This document shows positions 1 to 5,014 of a stretch of 6,286 bases of DNA, piece after piece (positions within the stretch are counted from its first letter, which is position 1; every line of letters starts with the position of its first letter). Origin of the DNA: Ilumatobacter sp. (GTDB taxonomy: Bacteria > Actinomycetota > Acidimicrobiia > Acidimicrobiales > Ilumatobacteraceae); contig JAJCXU010000303.1 of assembly GCA_029263275.1 (NCBI GenBank), positions 1-6,286 on the forward strand. Direction: 5' to 3'. Both the position numbers and the translations under genes were made by a program. The notes beneath the pieces were generated by a model. That model was not told where the DNA came from. It searched no databases and saw only the letters and a list, made by a program, of their open reading frames with translations.

Positions 1-1
1 C

Positions 2-898
2 CGGGCAGGCCTCGACGATTCTCGTGGCACACTCATCTTCGATGTTTTAGAACTCGTTGCACGGTTCCAACCCATGCTCGTCGTACTAGAGAATGTGGCG
101 GGATTCGTGCGTGGAACGCACTCAGTGCTGCCACTACTAGATCGTTCGCTGAAAGAGATCGAGCAAGCGTCTGGCCACCGTTATGAGCTGTCGTGGGCGG
201 TGCTCGACGCGAATGCGCATCGGGTTGCGCAGTCTCGGAAGCGCGCGATCGTAGTACTGAGCCGTGTTGGCCCCGTTGTGTGGCCAGACGTCGTGGAGCC
301 TGATCTTCGGCCGGTGGCGTGGGATGCAATCGGAACGTCCAATTCGTCGGACTTTGCCGAGCCCTTACTCGGTGGGCGCTACGCCGACCTTCTTCCCTCG
401 ATCCCTGAGGGGCAGAACTACCAGTGGCATACCGATCGCGGCGGAGGACTCCCACTCTTCGGCTACCGCACGCGGTACTGGTCGTTCCTACTGAAGCTCG
501 CGAAGGACATGCCTGCGTGGACGATCGCGGCACAGCCTGGTCCCTCAACCGGCCCCTTCCACTGGGAGTCGCGCTGCTTGACTACTGCCGAGCTGCTCCT
601 GCTTCAGTCGTTTCCTGCCAACTGGCGCGTTGAGGGGACTCGGCGCGAGAGAGTTCGCCAGATAGGGAACGCAACTCCTCCGGCGCTTGCTGAGCAAATC
701 GGCTTCGGCTTGATGGAGACACTCGGACTGCCTCGGGGGAAGCCGACCCTTGGGCACGAGCGTCGGGGCGACATTCCACGCAAGGAACGCCGACGGCCGG
801 TGCCAAGGCACTACTTAGCTCTTGCTGGAGAACATCCAGCCCACCCCGGCGAAGGACTCGGGCCGTCGCCTCGGTCGAACGAGTCTGCCAGCGAGTGA
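2..898 (+). CDS. DNA (cytosine-5-)-methyltransferase, 5'-truncated by window edge
   Basis: This enzyme transfers a methyl group from S-adenosylmethionine to C5 of cytosine in a specific DNA site, usually as a restriction-modification or orphan methylase. The reading frame is open to the left edge, so the gene is partial; 298 residues are visible. Seen: family motif VI as LENV (about residues 29-32, bases 86-97), motif VIII as QSRKR (77-81), a target-recognition region with GGLPLFGYRTRYW (148-160), motif IX around LTTAELLLLQSFPANW (193-208), and motif X as QIGNATPP (220-227). The S-adenosylmethionine-binding motif I and the catalytic Pro-Cys loop (motif IV) lie before base 1. The ATG at base 74 is not the start, because conserved sequence (DDSRGTLIFDVLELVARFQP) continues upstream in frame. 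About 55 charged, Pro-rich residues follow motif X. No nuclease partner is visible. The family is near-certain; specificity cannot be read. Confidence 0.93.
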   Translation, partial: RAGLDDSRGTLIFDVLELVARFQPMLVVLENVAGFVRGTHSVLPLLDRSLKEIEQASGHRYELSWAVLDANAHRVAQSRKRAIVVLSRVGPVVWPDVVEPDLRPVAWDAIGTSNSSDFAEPLLGGRYADLLPSIPEGQNYQWHTDRGGGLPLFGYRTRYWSFLLKLAKDMPAWTIAAQPGPSTGPFHWESRCLTTAELLLLQSFPANWRVEGTRRERVRQIGNATPPALAEQIGFGLMETLGLPRGKPTLGHERRGDIPRKERRRPVPRHYLALAGEHPAHPGEGLGPSPRSNESASE

Positions 899-1214
899 AC
901 CCGACGTGGCTCACTAGTAGCGGTACCACCGATACCTCGCTTCATTGAGGTGGACCCACCGTCACATCATCCCGGTCGTCAAAGCGACTTCTGCGAGCGA
1001 CATCACGATGGTCCGACCGTCACAGGCCGTCCACGCTGAAGCTGATCATCACCCTCAAAGCACCGAATATCCGAACGCCAACACCCCAACTCCAATCCGT
1101 ACACACGTGCACCACATTGCTGCACGGCGTTCGGAAACTCTCCGGGCGTTTCGTCGGACGCCCGAATCGGGACGCCTCCGGCAGTGCAATCGAAGGCTCG
1201 GGTACGGTGAGTCC
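899..1214. other. Intergenic region without a supportable gene
   Basis: About 316 bases between the methyltransferase stop and the next likely start. An open frame runs through it in phase with the small downstream ORF, but its translation (rich in His, Thr, Pro and Arg) looks like random G+C-rich sequence. Visible structure: a short stem ACCTC/GAGGT at 934-938 and 947-951, which could be a weak end-of-gene hairpin; a 7-base perfect stem CGGGCGT/ACGCCCG at 1143-1149 and 1158-1164; and the overlapping palindrome CCCGAATCGGG at 1161-1171, whose half matches a repeat further downstream at 1609-1616. Confidence 0.5.
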
Positions 1215-1394
1215 GTGGCCCGTGACATTGTTCGCCAGTGGTCCGAGGATGAGTTCTTCGCAGACGCTCTCCCTCCGACCGACGACGATGTACCGATCGA
1301 GGTCGACGGTGGACTGCTCGACTCTGCCGAGAAGGTGATCGCCTACCTCGACGAGATCAATCGTCGGCGAGCCACGTCCTCGGCTGACGCCTGA
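1215..1394 (+). CDS. Small acidic protein, 59 aa, possible antitoxin-like partner
   Basis: I do not recognise the family. From the GTG at 1215 the protein is 59 residues, starting MARDIVRQWSEDEFF and continuing through an acidic middle (PTDDDVPIEVDGG) to a helix-like C-terminus (SAEKVIAYLDEINRRRA). Coding character is supported by mostly C or G third positions and by the helix-strand-helix look, in contrast to the repetitive translation upstream in the same frame. GGTGAG at 1206-1211, four bases before the GTG, is a modest Shine-Dalgarno. The stop is followed within tens of bases by a nucleotidyltransferase-like remnant on the same strand. A small acidic protein just upstream of such an enzyme suggests a toxin-antitoxin-type layout, but that is inference from position only. 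It could instead be the tail of a longer decayed gene. Confidence 0.5.
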   Translation: MARDIVRQWSEDEFFADALPPTDDDVPIEVDGGLLDSAEKVIAYLDEINRRRATSSADA

Positions 1395-1396
1395 GC

Positions 1397-1571
1397 GGCG
1401 TTCGGGCCAGCAGAGGTCTCGAAGCACACCACCTTCACGGTGTCAACTACGTCCTCGTCGCCAAGGCTTGAGGCCCGAGCGCACGGGGCGACTCGACCGA
1501 CCAGCGATATCGATCTCGTGCCGGATCGGGAGGCGCTTCCGGAACTCGGAAGCCTCAATTGGGATTGGTGA
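1397..1571 (+). pseudogene. Nucleotidyltransferase (AbiEii/MNT-like) N-terminal remnant, frameshifted and truncated
   Basis: Two adjacent frames together spell the start of a minimal-nucleotidyltransferase domain. One frame reads GLEAHHLHGVNYVLV (1415-1459) and then hits TGA at 1469. The next frame reads LEARAHGATRPTSDIDLVPD (1467-1526). In intact relatives the order is roughly GVDYVLVGGLAARLHG, about six residues, then DIDLV, where GG and the Asp-x-Asp pair form the metal and nucleotide site. Here seven bases (1460-1466) sit where two glycine codons would be expected, consistent with a one-base insertion that also destroys the GG motif. The Asp-Ile-Asp motif survives at 1506-1514. The frame ends at TGA 1569-1571, about 15 residues later, so most of a normal 180-250 residue protein is missing. 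No intact product is expected. The family call rests on memory of the motif pattern. Confidence 0.5.
1530..1556 (+). other. Imperfect stem-loop
   Basis: GAGGC and TTCCG (1530-1534, 1537-1541) pair with CGGAA and GCCTC (1547-1551, 1552-1556), giving a 10-base-pair stem with a two-base GC bulge and a five-base loop. It is followed by AATTGGG rather than a T run, so it is not a classical terminator. It lies where the nucleotidyltransferase similarity ends and may mark the deletion joint. Confidence 0.3.
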
Positions 1572-1586
1572 AGTCGCATCCCGAGG

Positions 1587-1634
1587 CGATTCGGGAGGGT
1601 TTTGACCTCCCGAATCACGATTCGGGAGGGTTTT
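1587..1634 (+). repeat. Direct/inverted repeat cluster with two alternative hairpins in a gene leader
   Basis: CGATTCGGGAGGGTTTT occurs identically at 1587-1603 and 1618-1634. Between them CCTCCCGAATC (1606-1616) is the exact inverted complement of GATTCGGGAGG in both copies. The inverted copy can therefore pair with the first (stem of 11, loop of 7) or with the second (stem of 11, loop of 2), but not with both. The second hairpin is followed by GTTTTC, a weak terminator-like tail. Further TCGGGA motifs lie at 1634-1645, and TCCCGA at 1579-1584 adds a third small stem. The block ends about 43 bases before the Shine-Dalgarno of the charged small protein gene. It could be an attenuator-like leader or a cluster of protein-binding sites. 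Confidence 0.75.
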
Positions 1635-1676
1635 CGGGAGTCGGGAAGAGGAGCGTTGGGTCATCAACCCTGACCC

Positions 1677-1683
1677 AGGAGGA
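1677..1683 (+). promoter_or_regulatory. Strong Shine-Dalgarno deciding the start at 1688
   Basis: AGGAGGA lies four bases before the ATG at 1688. It outweighs the in-frame TTG at 1559, which would add 43 residues encoded by the repeat cluster. Confidence 0.85.
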
Positions 1684-1687
1684 CTCC

Positions 1688-2173
1688 ATGACCGACCAGA
1701 AGAGGAAACCGGGACGACCACGCAAGTGGTCATCCGACGCCGAGCGGATGCGTGCGGCCCGAGCCGCGAAGAGCGCAAAGCGATTGGCCGACGAAGAGCG
1801 GCGGGAGGTGAAGCGTGCGGAACAGGCGCGAGCGAGCCGCGAGCAGTTCGCCAGTCCACCGAATGCGAAACCGGTATCTGCTGCGGGTGCGCCGAAGACA
1901 GGCAACACCTGGAAGGCCGTTCACGCCACCTGCGAAGCAAACATCGTGAAGCTGCGAGATGAAGTCCGACAGCTTGAAGACGAGTACGACGATTCCGTCT
2001 ACGACAGGTGGATTCTGGAGCATCAGTACCGGATGGCGGTCGCACGGATGCAAGAGCATGACCCCGAAGGAATCGCATGGCTGGACGAGCAGGTCAGTCG
2101 CTGGGAGTCGCGTCGGGAGGGCCACCTCGAAGACAGGCGGCGGTTGCGGCGGCAGGGCCGTTCCTGGTCGTAG
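1688..2173 (+). CDS. Small charged AT-hook-like, putative coiled-coil DNA-binding protein
   Basis: Function unknown; 161 residues. The N-terminus reads MTDQKRKPGRPRKW, with a GRP core (residues 9-11) flanked by Lys and Arg as in AT-hook minor-groove binders. A long Ala/Arg/Glu/Lys-rich segment follows (about 15-55) that should be helical, possibly coiled-coil. A Pro/Ala linker (56-72) then leads to a second helical region with heptad-like character (about 82-150: ANIVKLRDEVRQLEDEYDDS and on). The C-terminus is strongly basic (DRRRLRRQGRSW). There is no signal peptide or membrane segment. GRPRKW-type N-termini are, from memory, common on small proteins of actinobacterial plasmids and integrative elements. 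The ATG start is chosen because of AGGAGGA four bases upstream. The repeat cluster in its leader suggests regulated expression, perhaps by itself. It ends about 100 bases before fic on the same strand. Confidence 0.8.
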   Translation: MTDQKRKPGRPRKWSSDAERMRAARAAKSAKRLADEERREVKRAEQARASREQFASPPNAKPVSAAGAPKTGNTWKAVHATCEANIVKLRDEVRQLEDEYDDSVYDRWILEHQYRMAVARMQEHDPEGIAWLDEQVSRWESRREGHLEDRRRLRRQGRSWS

Positions 2174-2216
2174 GTGCCCTAAGGCATCTGTTTGAGGGCT
2201 GATTCCCGTTCGACCT

Positions 2217-2241
2217 AAGGAAAGATTGAGTATCTATCCTT
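2217..2241 (+). promoter_or_regulatory. Inverted repeat in the A+T-rich region before fic, candidate operator/promoter
   Basis: AAGGAAAGAT (2217-2226) and ATCTATCCTT (2232-2241) are inverted copies matching at 9 of 10 positions around the five-base centre TGAGT. They lie about 34 bases before the ATG of fic, in the most A+T-rich stretch nearby. CCTAAGG also occurs twice, at 2178-2184 and 2214-2220. No confident -35/-10 pair can be assigned. The position suits an operator overlapping the fic promoter. Confidence 0.4.
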
Positions 2242-2274
2242 TACTTAGACAACTCGGAAGTGAAGACTAGGAAC

Positions 2275-3477
2275 ATGGTAAGCGACACCGGTTGGCCGGC
2301 ACTCGGCTACGAGACTCTCGACTGGCACATCGAGCCCGGTGTGCCGATGTCGAACACTGCGCGCCGCAGACATGACCAGCCGTACGAGGCGGCGATCACA
2401 CCCCACATCGCCGACATCGTGCCGAAGGTCGGTGCCGAGGTACTCGCCGCGGCCGAGGAGGCTTCGATCGCCATCGTCCGATTCGATGCCGAGTACGGCG
2501 ATCGCATCGTTCCGTTCTCGTCGATTCTGCTGCGCTCGGAATCCGCCGCCTCCAGTCGTATCGAACAGCTGACGGCATCAGCGAAAGCGATCGCACTCGC
2601 CGAGCTGGGCGACGGGAGTCGGAAGAACGCAACGATGATCGTCTCGAACGCCCAGGCGATGGAAGCCGCTATCGACCTCGCCGACCATCTCGATGCGAGC
2701 AGCATCATCGAGATGCAAGCGGCGTTGCTCGGCGACCAGCATCCGGAGTGGGTTGGCAAGTGGCGTGATCGCCAGGTCTGGATCGGCGGTCGCCGCTACG
2801 GGCCGCATGACTCATTGTTCACGCCGCCCCACCACGACCGGGTGTCCGCAGCGATGGCCGACCTCGTTGCGTTCGCCGGAAGGGATGACATTCAAGCTCT
2901 GGTGCACGCTGCGCTCGTTCACGCTCAGTTCGAGACGATCCACCCGTTTCCCGACGGCAACGGGCGTACTGGCCGCGCCATCATTCATGCGTTACTTCGA
3001 CGCCGCGGGATCACCCGCAACGTCACCGTCCCGATCTCGGCGGGGTTGCTCGTCGATGTCGACGCCTACTTCGACTCGCTCGGTGACTTCCGGCGTGGGA
3101 ACATCGAGCCGATCATCGAGCAGATGACCGACGCTGCCTTCACAGCAATCGGCAACGCCACCGAGATGCTCTCCGACCTTGACGCCATCGCCGCTGAGTG
3201 GCGTGATCGAATCACCGCCCGTTCCGACAGCACGGTGTGGCAACTCGCCGAGATGCTCATGCGCCAGCCCGGCATCAACTCGAACGTCGTCGAGACGGCG
3301 CTCGGAGTTTCACGGCCCGCAGCGCTGAACGCGATCGGCAAGCTCGAAGATGCAGGCGCACTCGTGAAGGCGCGTGGGCAGGAACGGAACCGAGCGTGGG
3401 TCGCAGTCGACGTCGTGGCAGCCCTCGACCGGTTCGCCGAACCAAGCGGGCGCCGGACCAAACCGACCGTGGGATGA
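2275..3477 (+). CDS. Fic family protein (predicted protein adenylyltransferase), class II-like
   Basis: Fic enzymes transfer AMP (sometimes another phosphate-containing group) from a nucleotide to a hydroxyl on a target protein. Here the motif HPFPDGNGRTGR is complete, with catalytic His at residue 223, counting from the ATG at 2275, and the acidic residue, glycines and arginines in place. An N-terminal helix carries SSRIEQ (94-97 and on). Its Ser-x3-Glu matches the self-inhibitory motif of class II Fic proteins, in which the Glu blocks productive ATP binding; the usual following Gly or Asn is Gln here. The C-terminus (about 336-390, with LGVSRPAALNAIGKLEDAGA) looks like a winged helix. At about 400 residues it is a normal size for Fic-plus-winged-helix proteins. 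An in-frame GTG at 2260 would add five residues; neither start has a good Shine-Dalgarno, but the WPALGYETLDW opening fits the later ATG. No separate antitoxin is needed if the inhibitory helix works. The target is unknown. Confidence 0.93.
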   Translation: MVSDTGWPALGYETLDWHIEPGVPMSNTARRRHDQPYEAAITPHIADIVPKVGAEVLAAAEEASIAIVRFDAEYGDRIVPFSSILLRSESAASSRIEQLTASAKAIALAELGDGSRKNATMIVSNAQAMEAAIDLADHLDASSIIEMQAALLGDQHPEWVGKWRDRQVWIGGRRYGPHDSLFTPPHHDRVSAAMADLVAFAGRDDIQALVHAALVHAQFETIHPFPDGNGRTGRAIIHALLRRRGITRNVTVPISAGLLVDVDAYFDSLGDFRRGNIEPIIEQMTDAAFTAIGNATEMLSDLDAIAAEWRDRITARSDSTVWQLAEMLMRQPGINSNVVETALGVSRPAALNAIGKLEDAGALVKARGQERNRAWVAVDVVAALDRFAEPSGRRTKPTVG

Positions 3478-3605
3478 TCTATCGCGATTTGCGTGTGGGG
3501 GCCGCCTGGCCCCCGGCGGAGATTGCGCTAGCCGGGGCGCCTTGGGGTCTCGCAGGGCGATTGGCTGCAGATGCAGACTCCGAGCATCTGATGCCGACGA
3601 TTTAG
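3474..3605 (+). CDS. Doubtful 43-aa ORF overlapping the fic stop
   Basis: An ATG at 3474-3476 overlaps the fic TGA in the ATGA arrangement typical of translationally coupled genes. The frame encodes 43 residues (MIYRDLRVGAAWPPAEIALA and on, ending HLMPTI) with a mildly hydrophobic Ala/Gly/Trp centre. No family is recognised. Against it: the segment contains strong GC hairpins, and the ORF's last bases overlap the stop of the convergent ATPase gene. It may be only the fic 3' untranslated region. Confidence 0.22.
   Translation: MIYRDLRVGAAWPPAEIALAGAPWGLAGRLAADADSEHLMPTI
3497..3514. terminator. GC hairpin between convergent genes, candidate bidirectional terminator
   Basis: GGGGGCC (3497-3503) pairs perfectly with GGCCCCC (3508-3514) across a four-base loop. 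CCCCGGC (3511-3517) can alternatively pair with GCCGGGG (3531-3537). The stems lie 20 to 60 bases after the fic stop and before the end of the opposing ATPase gene. There is no T run on either strand, as in the U-less hairpins proposed as terminators in high-G+C actinobacteria, so termination is inferred from position. Confidence 0.4.
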
Positions 3606-5002
3606 GCGATCGATAGTTCGTTCTGGATTCTCACGAAACTGCGCATTCGAGGATCATCGAAAGCGAAGACGCCATGGCTCTTACGCACAAGCAAGGAGCG
3701 CTCATTCAACGAATTTTCGGAGTGTACGAGGCTGGTGACAACCGCCTTCAAGATTCGCTCGGCCACAACCTCGTCGCCACCCATGTCCTTCGCTAGCTCA
3801 GTGCGCCACCGCTTGCGATGGAACTGAGGCTCGTCGATGCGAGCTGCAGCCGCAACAGCGGCCTCAAATCGATTGCTCCGTCGCGAGAGCACGGCCCGAT
3901 CGTACTGGTCGCTCAGCCGACCCTCCGCCTCCGAAGCCGCAGCGCGGAGTGCATGTGCCAGGTGATCCTTGGTGATTCTGAGGGTCACTGGCGACCGGGC
4001 CTGCCTCGTCATGCGAAACTGCGCAGGGTTGTCTCTTACTAGATTCTCGGCGCACTTCAGTGCGAGCAAGTGTGTGAAATAGGGATATCCGCAACTCGCG
4101 TTCACGATAGTCGTCTCGACGTCTGGTGCGAACGAGAAACCGTGCTTCGCGGCGCCAATCCGCAGAATCTCCCTCAGACCGAGGCTCGTCATGGTGTCGA
4201 GGCGAATCTCCTTGAGACATCTGCCCGCCGAGGGGTGCTGAGCGACGAGTTCAGATGCAGTGTGTGAAATTCCGACGATTATCAACTTGAAGTGAGACCG
4301 TCGGTCGCTCAACAGCTTCGCTAGCTCTGCCAACCGTCGCCGATCGTCGACCGAAGACAGTGTGTCGACTTCGTCAATGATCAGCACGCCGCTCTTGTCA
4401 GCGAGTAGAGCGGCGGCTTTGGAGGGGGTGACGGTCTCTTGCGCTCGCTTAACCGTGCTGCTTGCTGACGCTCCGCCCTTGGCGCCAGCACCCGGTAGAC
4501 CGGCCGACACTTCGCCAGTGACTCCGGCTTCGAACTCGGACTCGCTGACGCCTACGTCGTAGCTGCAGAGCGCGAGCAGCGGCTCAGCCATCATCGCGGA
4601 GAAGGTTGATTCTCGATCGCAGGAGTAGATGAACTCTCGGCCCGGATGAAGGACCCGAAGGAAATACTTCTGCACTGAACCAGCAAGTGAGCTCTTGCCA
4701 ACACCTCGAGGCCCAAACACGATTCCATGGAGCCCGGGTGTGCTTAGAAGTTGAAGTAGCCCGTCGACCTCGTTCTGTCGATCGAGCAACATATCGATCT
4801 CGTCAATGGGCGCGTGCGGAGTGAACGTCTCACGAACCCCCGAACGTATAACGGCCTCATTCGCCCGGAGGGCGAATCGGTCGCCTTCCACGAGACGATT
4901 GTAATCCTGCTCTTGCTGCACTGTCGATAGTCCATCTGCCCGCTGGGCGGAGAGGACACTATCGGGACAAATGCTCGCTTTGCGGGACCCGGCTGTTCGC
5001 AA
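3602..5002 (-). CDS. AAA+/STAND-like ATPase with C-terminal winged-helix-like region
   Basis: A predicted ATP-driven switch or remodelling protein; no specific role can be named. Counting from the TTG at 5002 (466 residues): a TFTPHAPIDE segment before the domain (59-68), Walker A GPRGVGKSS (97-105), Walker B VLIIDEVD (206-213), a sensor-1-type strand IIVGISHT (241-248), and GYPYFTHLLA (305-314). The last resembles the Gly-x-Pro element of STAND and Orc1/Cdc6-like ATPases. A Gly/Ala/Ser-rich stretch (about 163-182) precedes Walker B and looks like a flexible insert. Residues about 375-460 are helical and end in a winged-helix-like fold, possibly for DNA or protein binding. The start is uncertain: TTG 5002 has no Shine-Dalgarno, and GTG at 4921 or 4891 would still keep the whole domain. 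The gene lies 12 bases after the integrase stop, so co-transcription is likely. Local G+C is low (29 of 60 at 4261-4320). Confidence 0.82.
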   Translation of the reverse strand: MRTAGSRKASICPDSVLSAQRADGLSTVQQEQDYNRLVEGDRFALRANEAVIRSGVRETFTPHAPIDEIDMLLDRQNEVDGLLQLLSTPGLHGIVFGPRGVGKSSLAGSVQKYFLRVLHPGREFIYSCDRESTFSAMMAEPLLALCSYDVGVSESEFEAGVTGEVSAGLPGAGAKGGASASSTVKRAQETVTPSKAAALLADKSGVLIIDEVDTLSSVDDRRRLAELAKLLSDRRSHFKLIIVGISHTASELVAQHPSAGRCLKEIRLDTMTSLGLREILRIGAAKHGFSFAPDVETTIVNASCGYPYFTHLLALKCAENLVRDNPAQFRMTRQARSPVTLRITKDHLAHALRAAASEAEGRLSDQYDRAVLSRRSNRFEAAVAAAARIDEPQFHRKRWRTELAKDMGGDEVVAERILKAVVTSLVHSENSLNERSLLVRKSHGVFAFDDPRMRSFVRIQNELSIA

Positions 5003-5014
5003 TACAGACGCGAG

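Noticed and set aside
74..76. ATG 74 as the methyltransferase start
   Set aside because: The conserved frame continues upstream to the window edge, and the protein would lack the cofactor and catalytic motifs.
945..1214. N-terminal extension of the 59-residue ORF back to TTG 945
   Set aside because: The extra 90 residues are low-complexity, rich in His/Thr/Pro/Arg, with no domain character and no ribosome site; coding character begins near 1215.
1587..1645. Repeat cluster as a CRISPR array
   Set aside because: Only two direct copies of 17 bases with a 14-base interval that is itself an inverted copy; no spacer pattern and no cas genes.
1559..1687. TTG start extending the charged small protein by 43 residues
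   Set aside because: The extension would be encoded by the hairpin repeat cluster, and AGGAGGA stands directly before the ATG at 1688.
2307..3461. Long ORFs on the minus strand under fic (2307-2759 and 3066-3461)
   Set aside because: They are antisense shadows of a clear Fic domain gene, Ser/Arg/Ala-rich, with no recognisable domains.
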